NCBI RefSeq assembly: GCF_037126175.1
Contig: NZ_CP146986.1
Location: 4,411,001 to 4,475,000, forward strand
DNA: 64,000 nt
Direction: 5' to 3'
DNA from: Pseudomonas sp. RSB 5.4
Lineage (GTDB): Bacteria; Pseudomonadota; Gammaproteobacteria; Pseudomonadales; Pseudomonadaceae
A program made the translations under genes and the position numbers. The notes beneath the pieces are model-generated. The model was not told where the DNA came from. It saw nothing but the letters and a program-made list of their open reading frames with translations, and did no database searches. Below are positions 54,262-64,000 of the stretch, one piece after another (the stretch's first letter is position 1; every line of letters starts with the position of its first letter).

Positions 54262-54666
54262 ATGATAGAGCTCGAACAAGAAGATCCGATCCCGCAAGGC
54301 GACCTGGCCCTGCAAATCACCGCACTCCCGCGCGAAACCAACGGCTTTGGCGATATTTTCGGCGGCTGGCTGGTGGCGCAGATGGATCTGGCAGGCACCG
54401 CGATGGCTAGCCGCGTGGCCGGTGGTCGTGTGGCGACCGTGGCCATCGACCGCATGGCCTTTCTGGTACCGGTCGCGGTCGGCGCGCAATTGTCCTTCTA
54501 TACCCAGACCCTGGAAATCGGCCGCAGCTCGATCCAGATGATGGTCGAGGTGTGGAGCGACGACCCGCTGTCCAGCGAGTGGCGTAAAGTGACCGAGGCG
54601 GTGTTCGTCTTCGTCGCCATCGACGGCAGCGGTCGCACCCGTTCGGTACCGCCACGCGCGCGTTAA
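54262..54666 (+). CDS. YciA-type acyl-CoA thioesterase
   Basis: The 134-residue hotdog-fold enzyme hydrolyses acyl-CoA. Active-site features are ETNGFGDIFGGWLVAQMD with the catalytic Asp in NGFGD, and TEAVFVFVAID. It aligns with E. coli YciA from its PQGDLAL segment, which supports the ATG at 54262 over an open extension of about 100 codons. Two thirds of the protein matches the family closely. The chain-length preference is unknown. Confidence 0.9.
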   Translation: MIELEQEDPIPQGDLALQITALPRETNGFGDIFGGWLVAQMDLAGTAMASRVAGGRVATVAIDRMAFLVPVAVGAQLSFYTQTLEIGRSSIQMMVEVWSDDPLSSEWRKVTEAVFVFVAIDGSGRTRSVPPRAR

Positions 54667-54724
54667 ACATTGCCGCGGTTTTGCGGTCGATAGTCGTCCC
54701 AAGTGTCTGATCGAGAGCTGTCCC

Positions 54725-55624
54725 ATGAACACGCCCAACGTTGAAGCGGTGAAACTGGATGAACTGAACTGCTGGCGCATCCGCCACGGTCAGGCCGAAG
54801 TGCTGGTGGCCCAGCAAGGCGCGCACATCCTCAGTTATCAGATCGACGGCCAGCCGCCGATCATCTGGCTCAACGACAAGGCTGTGTTCAAGACCGGCAA
54901 AAGTATCCGCGCCGGTGTGCCAGTGTGCTGGCCATGGTTCGGCATCTTCGAGCGCAATCCGCAAAGCGTGAAAGCGATGCGCGTCAGCGACGAACCGGCA
55001 CAGGCCCACGGCTTCGTCCGGGCGATGGATTGGGAGCTGGGCGGCATCGAGGCCGAGGATCATGGCGTCAAGGTGGAATTCAAGCTGCCGTATCCCGAAG
55101 GCGGATTCCCGGGCTGGCCGCATCAGGTCGACCTGACCTTGACCCTGCACCTGAATGATCAGCTGAACATCAGCCTGACCATCCATAACCGGGGTGCCGA
55201 AACCGTAAGCCTCAGTCAGGCGCTGCACACCTATTACGCCGTCAGCGATGTGCGCAACGTGCACGTCGACGGCGTGGACGGCCTGGATTACATCGAGACT
55301 CTGGACAACTGGAATACCCACAAACAGCAGGGCGATCTGCGCTTCGCCGGGGAAACCGACCGCATCTACCTCGACGCTCCGCCGCAACTGAGCATCGTCG
55401 ATCCGACCTGGAAACGGCGCATCGTGCTGACCGCCACTGGCTCACGCACGGCGGTGATCTGGAACCCATGGATCGACCGCGCAGCGGCGTTCAGCGACAT
55501 GGACAACGATGGCTGGCAGCGCATGCTGTGCATCGAGACGGCGAATGTGATGGATGACGTGGTCACGCTGGGCTCGGGTGTGAGCCATACGATGGGTGTC
55601 AGCGTCGGCAGCAAACCGCTCTAA
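54725..55624 (+). CDS. D-hexose-6-phosphate mutarotase (YeaD-like)
   Basis: The 299-residue aldose-1-epimerase-family protein interconverts alpha and beta anomers of hexose 6-phosphates. The sequence contains RAGVPVCWPWFG and DEPAQAHGFVRAMDWEL with the conserved His, and a later Asp/Glu pair (LSQALHTYYAVSDV; NPWIDRAAAFSDMDNDGW). A ribosome site (GAGAGCTGTCCC) precedes ATG 54725. It starts 58 nt after the thioesterase stop and may share its promoter. Confidence 0.92.
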   Translation: MNTPNVEAVKLDELNCWRIRHGQAEVLVAQQGAHILSYQIDGQPPIIWLNDKAVFKTGKSIRAGVPVCWPWFGIFERNPQSVKAMRVSDEPAQAHGFVRAMDWELGGIEAEDHGVKVEFKLPYPEGGFPGWPHQVDLTLTLHLNDQLNISLTIHNRGAETVSLSQALHTYYAVSDVRNVHVDGVDGLDYIETLDNWNTHKQQGDLRFAGETDRIYLDAPPQLSIVDPTWKRRIVLTATGSRTAVIWNPWIDRAAAFSDMDNDGWQRMLCIETANVMDDVVTLGSGVSHTMGVSVGSKPL

Positions 55625-55643
55625 ACCCTGGTGCGAAACAAAC

Positions 55644-55731
55644 TGTGGGAGCGGGCTTGCTCGCGAATGCGGTGTGTCAGATACATTAATCTCTCTGATA
55701 CACCGCATTCGCGAGCAAGCCCGCTCCCACA
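55644..55731. repeat. REPIN-like element, family 1
   Basis: Arms TGTGGGAGCGGGCTTGCTCG and CGAGCAAGCCCGCTCCCACA extend inward to GCGAATGCGGTGTGTCAGA/TCTGATACACCGCATTCGC with one or two mismatches. It lies between the convergent mutarotase and DUF3299 genes. Confidence 0.88.
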
Positions 55732-55751
55732 TTGGGTTCTGCGCCTGGTGT

Positions 55752-56288
55752 TTAGAGATCGGACTCCTGCACCACCCGCACCTTGTCCGCATCCAGCGCG
55801 TACGCCGCGTCCGCCAGATCGTTGTTGACCTTCTCGATCTTCAGCGTACCGGTCACCCACAGCGGCGTGTAGATGTCATCCAGCTTCAAGCCTTTGGGAT
55901 AACGCACCAGCACCAGTTGATTCGGCGGCGGTGGCGGCACGTGGATGCAAGCGCCCGGGTACGGCACGAGGAAGAACACCGTGCTGCGGCCCTTGGCATC
56001 GGACTCCAGCGGCACCGGATAACCACCGATACGAATGTGCTTGTCGTTCATCGACGCCACGGTTTTGGTCGAATACATCACCGCCGGCAACCCCTTGGCC
56101 TGCTTCATGCCACCCTTCTGGGTGAAAGTGCCGGTGGCCTCCGGGGAGTTGTGATCGATTTCAGGCATGGCCTCGAGGGCTTTCTGGTCCGACTTGGGCA
56201 TCAGTTCCAGCCAGTCGGTTTCCGGCAGTTCGCCGGCGTGGGCCAAACCGCTGCCCAGAAAAAGGAGAGTCAACAAAATGCGGCGCAT
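55752..56288 (-). CDS. secreted DUF3299 protein
   Basis: The 178-residue precursor has a signal peptide (MRRILLTLLFLGSGLAHAG). The mature part has the DUF3299 features: DWLELMPKSDQKALEAMPEI near the start, then GYPVPLESD and a Cys in PYPGACIHVPPPPPNQLV, ending with a region on effects of a numeric limit (WVTGTLKIEKVNNDLADAAY). Related proteins are exported, and some are linked to ABC transporter operons for lipoproteins; no such operon is here. Function is unknown. Confidence 0.85.
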   Translation of the reverse strand: MRRILLTLLFLGSGLAHAGELPETDWLELMPKSDQKALEAMPEIDHNSPEATGTFTQKGGMKQAKGLPAVMYSTKTVASMNDKHIRIGGYPVPLESDAKGRSTVFFLVPYPGACIHVPPPPPNQLVLVRYPKGLKLDDIYTPLWVTGTLKIEKVNNDLADAAYALDADKVRVVQESDL

Positions 56289-56379
56289 GGAGGAGCTCGG
56301 TAAAAAAGAAGGGACGAACAGTCGCCGCGCATTCTAGCCCTCCCCACCGGTTTGGCAGAGAGGGCTTTGTCGCTTTGGA

Positions 56380-56625
56380 TCAGTTCTTTTTGATCAGGCC
56401 GTAGATCACCAGCAGGATGATCGCGCCGACCAGTGCGCCAATGAAGCCTGCGCCCTGACCTGCCTGATAGATGCCCAGGGCCTGGCCGCCGTAGGTGGCT
56501 GCCAGCGAACCGCCGATACCGAGCAGGATGGTCATGATCCAGCCCATGCTGTCATCGCCCGGTTTGAGAAAGCGTGCCAGCAGGCCGACGATCAAGCCGA
56601 TAAAGATGGTTCCGATAATTCCCAT
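56380..56625 (-). CDS. GlsB/YeaQ/YmgE-family stress-associated membrane protein
   Basis: The 81-residue protein is mostly three hydrophobic segments rich in glycine (MGIIGTIFIGLIVGLLARFL, then GWIMTILLGIGGSLAATYGG). This is the transglycosylase-associated/YeaQ family, induced by stress in enterobacteria. GAGGGA lies 6 nt before ATG 56625, which decides the start. It is monocistronic in appearance. Confidence 0.9.
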   Translation of the reverse strand: MGIIGTIFIGLIVGLLARFLKPGDDSMGWIMTILLGIGGSLAATYGGQALGIYQAGQGAGFIGALVGAIILLVIYGLIKKN

Positions 56626-56736
56626 GGCATTTCCCTCTGAATAGTAGATATGCGAAAGCCTAGTCAGACTTTCGCATCCTGCCATCAGAGAACGGCGGCC
56701 CCGCAATGGTTCCGCCGCGGCCAGATGAAACTGCTT

Positions 56737-57819
56737 TTACTCGGCGATCAGCGCTTCGACCTTGACGATCTGCGCCTGCAGCTTGGCCATGTCGGCGCAG
56801 CGCAGGTTGGCGTGACCGACCTTGCGCCCGGCTTTGAAGGCTTTGCCGTAGTGGTGCAGATGGCAATCTTCGATGGCGATGACCTTCTCCACCGGCGGAA
56901 CCACGCCGATGAAGTTGAGCATCGCGCTCTCGCCGACCTTGGCCGTCGAACCCAGCGGCAGGCCGGCAACGGCGCGCAGGTGGTTTTCGAACTGGCTGCA
57001 CTCGGCGCCTTCGGTGGTCCAGTGCCCGGAGTTGTGCACGCGCGGGGCGATTTCGTTGGCCTTCAGGCCACCGTCGACTTCAAAGAACTCGAACGCCATC
57101 ACGCCGACGTAATCCAGGTGCTTGAGCACGCGGCTGGAATAGTCTTCAGCCAGCGCCTGCAGCGGGTGATCGGTGCTGGCCACCGACAGCTTGAGGATGC
57201 CGCTGTCGTGGGTGTTGTGTACCAGCGGATAGAACCTGGTTTCGCCATCGCGGGCACGCACGGCGATCAGCGAGACTTCGCCAGTGAACGGCACGAAGCC
57301 TTCCAGCAGGCAGGCAACGCTACCCAGCTCGGCGAACGTACCAACCACATCTTCCGGCTTGCGCAGGACTTTCTGGCCCTTGCCGTCGTAACCCAGGGTG
57401 CGGGTTTTCAGCACCGCCGGCAGACCGATGGCAGCCACGGCGGCATCCAGGTCGGCTTGCGACTGAATGTCGGCGAAGGCCGGGGTCGGGATGCCCAGGT
57501 CCTTGAACATGCTCTTCTCGAACCAGCGGTCGCGAGCGATGCGCAGGGCTTCGGCGCTCGGGTACACCGGCACGAATTGCGAGAGGAACGCCACGGTTTC
57601 GGCCGGGACGCTTTCGAACTCGAAGGTCACCAGATCGACTTCATCGGCCAACTGGCGCAGGTGATCCTGATCGCCGTAATCGGCCCGCAGGTGTTCGCCC
57701 AGTGCCGCGGCGCAAGCGTCCGGCGCAGGGTCGAGGAAAGCGAAGTTCATGCCCAGCGGAGTGCCCGCCAGCGCCAACATGCGGCCCAACTGGCCGCCAC
57801 CGATTACACCGATCTTCAT
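56737..57819 (-). CDS. purK: N5-carboxyaminoimidazole ribonucleotide synthase PurK
   Basis: The 360-residue ATP-grasp enzyme carboxylates aminoimidazole ribonucleotide in purine synthesis. It begins MKIGVIGGGQLGRMLALAG and shows the ATP-grasp features (LKTRTLGYDGKGQKVL; FEFFEVDGGLKANEIAPRVH). The start ATG 57819 follows the purE stop by 10 nt, fixing the operon purE-purK. Length is normal. Confidence 0.97.
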   Translation of the reverse strand: MKIGVIGGGQLGRMLALAGTPLGMNFAFLDPAPDACAAALGEHLRADYGDQDHLRQLADEVDLVTFEFESVPAETVAFLSQFVPVYPSAEALRIARDRWFEKSMFKDLGIPTPAFADIQSQADLDAAVAAIGLPAVLKTRTLGYDGKGQKVLRKPEDVVGTFAELGSVACLLEGFVPFTGEVSLIAVRARDGETRFYPLVHNTHDSGILKLSVASTDHPLQALAEDYSSRVLKHLDYVGVMAFEFFEVDGGLKANEIAPRVHNSGHWTTEGAECSQFENHLRAVAGLPLGSTAKVGESAMLNFIGVVPPVEKVIAIEDCHLHHYGKAFKAGRKVGHANLRCADMAKLQAQIVKVEALIAE

Positions 57820-57829
57820 CTCAACAACC

Positions 57830-58321
57830 TCAGGCAATACGTGGGTCTGGATTGTCCAGGACGCTGTCTGTCTGCTCGGCACGGAAGGTTTTCAGTACCG
57901 CGTGGAACTGTGGATGCTTGGCGCCGAGAATGCTCGCCGAGAGCAGCGCAGCGTTGATCGCGCCGGCCTTGCCGATGGCCAGGGTGGCAACCGGAATGCC
58001 CGCCGGCATCTGCACGATCGACAGCAGCGAATCGACGCCCGAGAGCATCGACGACTGCACCGGAACGCCCAGCACCGGCAGGTGGGTCTTGGCCGCACAC
58101 ATGCCTGGCAGGTGGGCTGCGCCACCGGCACCGGCGATGATCACCTCGATGCCGCGGCCCTCAGCCTCTTCGGCGTACTGGAACAGCAGATCCGGGGTGC
58201 GGTGGGCAGAAACCACCTTGACCTCGTACGGGATGCCGAGCTTTTCCAGCATATCGGCGGTGTGGCTAAGGGTGGACCAATCGGACTTGGAGCCCATGAT
58301 CACGCCAACCAGTGCACTCAT
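57830..58321 (-). CDS. purE: N5-carboxyaminoimidazole ribonucleotide mutase PurE
   Basis: The 163-residue enzyme moves the carboxyl group from N5 to C4 of the purine precursor. The class I signature is clear: [20 protein letters not shown] and VVSAHRTPD with the catalytic His, then [12 protein letters not shown]. It partners PurK, which follows by 10 nt. A leader hairpin lies 46 nt upstream. Confidence 0.97.
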   Translation of the reverse strand: MSALVGVIMGSKSDWSTLSHTADMLEKLGIPYEVKVVSAHRTPDLLFQYAEEAEGRGIEVIIAGAGGAAHLPGMCAAKTHLPVLGVPVQSSMLSGVDSLLSIVQMPAGIPVATLAIGKAGAINAALLSASILGAKHPQFHAVLKTFRAEQTDSVLDNPDPRIA

Positions 58322-58367
58322 CGTCGCGCCTCTTCTCTCTGGGCGCCCGCAGGCGCGTCAAAAACAA

Positions 58368-58393
58368 CAAGCCACGCAGGATTGCGTGGCTTG
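58368..58393 (-). terminator. hairpin with T-rich tail in the purE leader
   Basis: CAAGCCACGC (58368-58377) pairs with GCGTGGCTTG (58384-58393). On the minus strand the tail reads TTGTTTTTG. It can terminate transcripts coming from the LysR gene or act as an attenuator 46 nt before purE. Confidence 0.6.
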
Positions 58394-58548
58394 ATTGTAC
58401 GAAAAATGGCCGGACGTACCGGCCGAAGGCCGCGCAGTATACCGCAAAGAAAGCAATAAACAGCCCCCGAAACGACCATCTGTCAAATCAGCGAAAGGCC
58501 CGGTTTTATTGACTTGAAGGTCAGCCAACAAACACCACAAATCCCCTT

Positions 58549-58635
58549 TAGGAGTGAGCCTGCTCGCGATGGCGGTGTATCAGTCCCATCATCAGTGAAT
58601 GTAGAGACGCTATCGCGAGCAGGCTCACTCCTACA
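58549..58635. repeat. REPIN-like element, family 2
   Basis: Arms TTAGGAGTGAGCCTGCTCGC and GCGAGCAGGCTCACTCCTA are inverted around a diverged middle. It is the least symmetric family 2 copy. It lies between purE and the LysR gene. Confidence 0.85.
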
Positions 58636-58651
58636 AGGGCTCCGCGCAAGC

Positions 58652-59560
58652 TCAGGAAGCCTGTGCGGCGCCGCCTTCAAGCTTGCGCCAGAGCAGCCGC
58701 ACGTTGGCCTTGCGCACCAGTGCGCAGCGGTACAGGCGAATTTCCAGCGGCACATGCCATTGCGGGCCGCCGCAGACCACCAGTTCGCCGCGGGCCAGTT
58801 CGGCGCGCACACTCAGTTGCGGCACCCAGGCGATGCCGAGCCCTTCCAGCGCCATGCTTTTAAGGCTGTCGGCCATGGCGGTTTCATAGATGGTGGTGAA
58901 ACGCAGCTGGCGCTGGCGCAATAATCCATTCACCGAACGCCCGAGAAACGCCCCGGCGCTGTACGCCAACAGCGGCACACTGGCCTCGCCTTCCAGATCG
59001 AACAGCGGTTTGCCATCGGCATCGGCTGCGCACACCGGGAGCATTTCAGTCTGGCCCAAGTGCAACGACGGGAAAATTTCCGGGTCCATCTGCATCGCCG
59101 CGTCCGGGTCGTAGAACGCCAGCATCAGGTCGCAACCACCCTCGCGCAGCGCGTGCACCGCGTCGCCAACGTTGGTCGCCACCAGCCGCGTGGCGATGTT
59201 CAAGCCTTCGTTGCGCAGTTGCGCGATCCAGCGCGGGAAGAAGCCCAGCGCCAGCGAGTGCGCCGCCGCGATCTGGATGACCTCGCCCTGCCCGCCTTCC
59301 AGATGATGCAGATGACGCAGCACTTCACCGAGCTGTTCGACCACGGTGCGCGCGGTCACCAGAAACAGTTGCCCGGCCGCCGTCAGCTCGATCGGCGTGC
59401 GCGAGCGGTTGACCAGCGTCAGCCCCAGTGCGGCCTCGAGGCTGCGGATTCGCCGACTGAAGGCCGGCTGGGTCACGAAGCGCCGTTCGGCCGCCTGCGA
59501 GAAGCTGCGGGTGGCGGCCAGGGCACTGAAGTCCTCGAGCCATTTGCTTTCCAGATTCAT
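58652..59560 (-). CDS. LysR-family transcriptional regulator, divergent from aspA
   Basis: The 302-residue protein has an N-terminal winged helix-turn-helix (residues 5-62, FSALAATRSFSQAAERRFVTQPAFSRRIR in pieces) and a periplasmic-binding-protein-like effector domain. It is divergent from aspartase, and a 17-nt symmetric site between the two genes is a plausible operator, so it probably regulates aspA in response to an amino-acid-related effector. I use ATG 59560 (MNLESKWLEDF), the usual LysR start, rather than the longer frame to 59584. Confidence 0.92.
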   Translation of the reverse strand: MNLESKWLEDFSALAATRSFSQAAERRFVTQPAFSRRIRSLEAALGLTLVNRSRTPIELTAAGQLFLVTARTVVEQLGEVLRHLHHLEGGQGEVIQIAAAHSLALGFFPRWIAQLRNEGLNIATRLVATNVGDAVHALREGGCDLMLAFYDPDAAMQMDPEIFPSLHLGQTEMLPVCAADADGKPLFDLEGEASVPLLAYSAGAFLGRSVNGLLRQRQLRFTTIYETAMADSLKSMALEGLGIAWVPQLSVRAELARGELVVCGGPQWHVPLEIRLYRCALVRKANVRLLWRKLEGGAAQAS

Positions 59561-59627
59561 CACGTCCTCCCGGACACGCACCAAAACAGGTCACACGTCT
59601 GCCGCGCACGCGGCGTCACACGGGCAT

Positions 59628-59644
59628 TATGCCGAATGTGCATA
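59628..59644. promoter_or_regulatory. candidate LysR-type operator between regulator and aspA
   Basis: TATGCCGAATGTGCATA is an inverted repeat (TATGC-N7-GCATA) that includes the T-N11-A core typical of LysR-type sites. It lies 67 nt from the regulator start and about 97 nt from aspA. Confidence 0.55.
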
Positions 59645-59740
59645 GGGCAGTGTTTAACAGCATTGGCCCAAAAAATCCCAGAAGCCTAGCATTCGCAGCG
59701 TTCCGGCACAGACCGGGTCCATATCGAGATGATTTCTATC

Positions 59741-61165
<1,425 letters not shown>

Positions 61166-61227
61166 GCCGACGCGTTACTTGTAGCACCGCTCACCAGGTC
61201 GAGGGACTAGACACCTCTCACCTTTTG

Positions 61228-61262
61228 AGGGCTTGGGGATCAGTCCCCAAGCCCTTTTTTTT
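61228..61262 (+). terminator. intrinsic terminator of aspA
   Basis: GGGCTTGGGGA (61229-61239) pairs with TCCCCAAGCCC (61244-61254) around TCAG and is followed by eight T residues. It lies about 60 nt after the aspA stop. Confidence 0.92.
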
Positions 61263-61320
61263 AACTTTCTGATCCTGAGACCCGTATGTCTGGGGACTGA
61301 ACAATGTAGAGGTGAGCCCT

Positions 61321-61452
61321 TGTGGTGAGGGGATTCATCCCCGATGGGTCGCGAAGCGGCCCCAAAACCTGCAATCGCGATGTAACAAGTACACCGCATG
61401 CAATGATTTGCGACTGCTTCGCAGCCGATCGGGGATAAATCCCCTCACCACA
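61321..61452. repeat. REPIN-like element, family 3
   Basis: Outer arms TGTGGTGAGGGGAT and ATCCCCTCACCACA are inverted, with inner CCCCGATGGGTCGCGAAGCG and the related GCTTCGCAGCCGATCGGGG. Both arms carry the same compensating change relative to the 18.2-kb copy (GGTGAGG with CCTCACC), so pairing is preserved. It lies in the 606-nt gap between aspA and the symporter; the rest of that gap shows only an AT-rich leader. Confidence 0.88.
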
Positions 61453-61771
61453 GGGTTTGCATCAACAGAAGAGCAGTTCCCGCACAAGCCCGGCGCCGGT
61501 AACGCCGGGTGTTTCAAAGCTTCGTTTCGTCGCTTGCACCACGAGCGTGCAGACGGGCGCCGCACTGATCGGTATAGTGCCGCCCCTCTTCGCGTGAGCG
61601 GTCGTCGGTAACGAGGCCATAACCCATGCGAAACCCGAACTAATAACAAACCCGCGAAATGGATCCGGGACGAAACCTTCGCCTCACCTGTCGTGCCGCG
61701 TGCACACCGGTGTAACACGATGTTTCCACCGTCCAGTATTTGCTTACACAAAAAACAGCGAGGAAAAATCC

Positions 61772-63217
61772 ATGCTCGAAGTCATCAACGACTTCCTCTC
61801 AGGGAAAGTACTGATCGTGCTCATTGTCGGGCTCGGTAGCTACTTCACGATTCGCTCGCGTTTCGTTCAATTGCGGCACTTCTTCCACATGTTCGCGGTG
61901 TTCCGCGACAGCCTCAAAAGCAGCGGCGGCCAACTCAGCTCGTTCCAGGCCCTGATGCTCAGCCTTGCCGGCCGTGTCGGTGCAGGCAACATCGCCGGTG
62001 TCGGCATCGCCGTGACTCTCGGTGGTCCGGGTGCGGTGTTCTGGATGTGGGTGACCGCACTGGTCGGCATGTCCAGCAGCTTCTTCGAATGCACCCTGGC
62101 GCAGGTCTACAAGCGCGCCGAAGGTGACGGTCTGTACCGTGGCGGCCCGGCCTACTACATCCAGCACGGCCTGAAACTCAAAGGCATGGCGGTGGTGTTC
62201 TCGATCCTGCTGCTGGTCACCTACGGCTTCGCCTTCATCGGCCTGCAGTCCTACACCGTGACCCACTCGCTGCAGAACGCCTTTGCCTTCGACCCACGCC
62301 ACACCGGGATCGTCCTGGCAGTGCTGCTGGCCATCACCTTCATCGGCGGCATCAAGCGCATCGCCGCGGTGTCCGACCTGCTGGTACCGGTCAAGACCCT
62401 GGCCTACATCGGCGTGACCCTGTACGTGATCGGCACCCAGATCGAACACGTGCCAGCCATGCTGGAAACCATCTTCAAGAGCGCCTTCGGTCTCGACCCG
62501 GCCTTCGGCGGCCTGCTCGGCAGCGCCATCGTCATGGGCGTGAAGCGTGGCGTGTTCGCCAACGAAGCGGGCCTGGGCAGTGCGCCGAACGTCGCCGCCG
62601 TGGCCTCGGTGAAACACCCGGGCGCTCAGGGCGTGGTTCAGGCCTTCAGCGTGTTCCTCGACACCTTCGTGATCTGCACCTGCACCGCGCTGCTGATCCT
62701 GTTGTCGGGCTTCTACACCCCAGGCTTCGAAGGTGACGGCATCGTCCTCACCCAGAACTCGCTGGCCGCCGTGGTCGGTGACTGGGGCCGCATCTTCGTC
62801 AGCGTCGCGCTGTCGCTGTTCGTCTTCACCTGCATCCTCTACAACTACTACCTGGGCGAGAACAGCCTGCAGTTCCTCAGCCGCAACCGCGCCTTGCTGA
62901 TGGTGTTCCGCGGTCTGGTCCTGGCGCTGGTGGTATGGGGTTCGATGCAAGACCTCTCGACCGTATTCGCCTTCGCTGACATCACCATGACCTGCCTGGC
63001 CTTCGTCAACCTGATGGCCCTGGCCATGCTGTTCAAGGTCGGCATGCGCGTGATGCGCGACTACGACGAGCAGCGCCGCGCCGGCATCAAGCAGCCCGTG
63101 TTCGACTCGAGCAAATTTGCCGATCTGGACCTGGACCTGAAGGCCTGGCCGGCCGAGGCACCAGCCGCCGGCAAGACCGCAGCCGAGCCGCAAGGCGTCC
63201 CTGCAGCGCAACGCTGA
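61772..63217 (+). CDS. alanine/glycine:cation symporter (AGCS) family transporter
   Basis: The 481-residue protein has about ten to eleven membrane helices with AGCS hallmarks: AGRVGAGNIAGVGIAVTLGGPGA in pieces at residues 70-95 and GVKRGVFANEAGLGSAPN around 265. It imports a small amino acid with Na+ or H+; alanine or glycine is usual, and others are possible here between aspartase and asparaginase. GAGGA precedes ATG 61772. The C-terminal tail is Ala/Pro-rich. Confidence 0.92.
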   Translation: MLEVINDFLSGKVLIVLIVGLGSYFTIRSRFVQLRHFFHMFAVFRDSLKSSGGQLSSFQALMLSLAGRVGAGNIAGVGIAVTLGGPGAVFWMWVTALVGMSSSFFECTLAQVYKRAEGDGLYRGGPAYYIQHGLKLKGMAVVFSILLLVTYGFAFIGLQSYTVTHSLQNAFAFDPRHTGIVLAVLLAITFIGGIKRIAAVSDLLVPVKTLAYIGVTLYVIGTQIEHVPAMLETIFKSAFGLDPAFGGLLGSAIVMGVKRGVFANEAGLGSAPNVAAVASVKHPGAQGVVQAFSVFLDTFVICTCTALLILLSGFYTPGFEGDGIVLTQNSLAAVVGDWGRIFVSVALSLFVFTCILYNYYLGENSLQFLSRNRALLMVFRGLVLALVVWGSMQDLSTVFAFADITMTCLAFVNLMALAMLFKVGMRVMRDYDEQRRAGIKQPVFDSSKFADLDLDLKAWPAEAPAAGKTAAEPQGVPAAQR

Positions 63218-63271
63218 CGGGTGAATGACGGGCGCATCCCCTGCGCCCGTCAGTTATTGTGATGCAATACC

Positions 63272-63361
63272 TGTAGGAGTGAGCCTGCTCGCGATAGCTG
63301 TCTTTCAGCCAACATTAATGTTGAATGATGAACCGCTATCGCGAGCAGGCTCACTCCTACA
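63272..63361. repeat. REPIN-like element, family 2
   Basis: Arms TGTAGGAGTGAGCCTGCTCG and CGAGCAGGCTCACTCCTACA are inverted; the inner part GCGATAGC/GCTATCGC also pairs. It lies between the symporter and asparaginase genes, only 26 nt before the latter's ATG. Confidence 0.88.
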
Positions 63362-63387
63362 ATGTCATCTCTTGTGGAGACCCTCAG

Positions 63388-64000
63388 ATGATTGCCAATA
63401 CCTTCCCCGCCGCCCAACACGTCATGGTGCTCTACACCGGTGGCACCATCGGCATGCAGGCCAGCGCCAACGGTCTGGCCCCGGCGTCCGGTTTCGAAAC
63501 CCGCATGCGCGACTACCTGCACAGCCAGCCTGAGCTGGTGGTGCCGCAGTGGCGCTTCCGGGAAATGACGCCGCTGATCGACAGCGCCAACATGACCCCG
63601 GCCTATTGGCAGCAACTACGCGAAGCGGTGGTCGATGCGGTGGACGTGCAAGGCTGCGACAGCGTGCTGATCCTGCACGGCACCGACACTCTTGCCTACA
63701 GCGCAGCTGCAATGAGCTTCCAGTTGCTCGGCCTGCATGCCCGCGTGTGTTTCACCGGCTCGATGCTGCCGGCCGGCGTGACCGACAGCGATGCCTGGGA
63801 AAACCTCGGTGGCGCGCTGGTTGCTTTGGGCCAGGGTCTGGCGCCGGGCGTGCACCTGTACTTCCACGGCGAGCTGCTGGCGCCGACCCGTTGCGCGAAA
63901 GTGCGCAGCTTCGGCCGGCATCCGTTCAAGCGCCTCGAACGTCAGGGCGGCGGAGTGAAAGCGCCGTCGATTCCGGCCGCGCTGAACTACAACCAGCCGA
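63388..64000 (+). CDS. L-asparaginase, AnsA-like (cut by window edge)
   Basis: The first 204 codons are visible and the frame is open at the right edge. The asparaginase signature YTGGTIGMQ holds the nucleophile Thr20, and LHGTDTLAYSAAAMSF holds the second catalytic Thr (about residue 94). No signal peptide is present, so it resembles the cytoplasmic type I enzyme (AnsA). It would release aspartate and ammonia, feeding the neighbouring aspartase. GGAGA lies 8 nt before ATG 63388. Residues after FGRHPFKRLERQ diverge from E. coli AnsA. Confidence 0.9.
   Translation, partial: MIANTFPAAQHVMVLYTGGTIGMQASANGLAPASGFETRMRDYLHSQPELVVPQWRFREMTPLIDSANMTPAYWQQLREAVVDAVDVQGCDSVLILHGTDTLAYSAAAMSFQLLGLHARVCFTGSMLPAGVTDSDAWENLGGALVALGQGLAPGVHLYFHGELLAPTRCAKVRSFGRHPFKRLERQGGGVKAPSIPAALNYNQP

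Overview
The window reads as chromosomal DNA of a fluorescent Pseudomonas (P. fluorescens group). It is GC-rich, and the gene order from about 35 kb onward (HU - rubredoxin reductase - rubredoxin - ubiC-ubiA - phoB-phoR - CNNM protein - M23 peptidase - response regulator - phoU-pstBACS - MFS transporter - thioesterase) follows the PA5348-PA5371 stretch of P. aeruginosa as I remember it. The block after it (purK-purE, LysR, aspA) resembles PA5425-PA5429. Ten REPIN-like inverted-repeat elements in three sequence families support the same assignment.

Region 1 (1-1.5 kb) is the edge of ordinary chromosome: an alpha/beta hydrolase fragment and a TIGR01777/SDR39U1-type epimerase with an added membrane domain. 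Region 2 (1.6-32.3 kb) is a type VI secretion system (T6SS) on the minus strand with the P. aeruginosa HSI-II gene order: tssA-B-C-E, then tssF-G-H, the sigma-54 activator sfa2, a 46-residue lipoprotein, tagH(fha)-tssJ-K-L-M, phosphatase stp1, kinase stk1 and vgrG. All core genes are present except hcp (tssD), which must be encoded elsewhere. Two cargo modules are attached. Between tssE and tssF sits a 2.9-kb insertion: a PAAR protein with a C-terminal zinc-protease domain, two paralogous lipoproteins that overlap its 3' end and each other (likely immunity proteins), and two small membrane proteins. Downstream of vgrG is a more AT-rich module: a probable peptidoglycan-targeting effector followed by four secreted proteins, two of them resembling lysozyme inhibitors.

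Region 3 (32.3-35.2 kb) holds a 0.7-kb non-coding stretch and the remains of a second T6SS cargo island on the plus strand: a pseudogene fusing the start of a VgrG to a class 3 lipase with a later frameshift, an apparently intact lipoprotein (possible orphan immunity), and a CDP-diglyceride synthase-like pseudogene interrupted by a stop codon.

Region 4 (35.2-64 kb) is housekeeping: HU, rubredoxin electron transfer, ubiquinone synthesis, and the phosphate regulon. I see PhoB boxes before phoB, pstS and, separately, pstC. PstC and PstA both carry unusually large periplasmic insertions. Then come an MFS transporter, a thioesterase, an aldose-1-epimerase-like protein, small envelope proteins, purEK, and an aspartate/asparagine block (LysR regulator, aspartase, AGCS symporter, asparaginase) that runs off the right edge. 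No tRNA, rRNA, CRISPR array or intact insertion sequence was seen.
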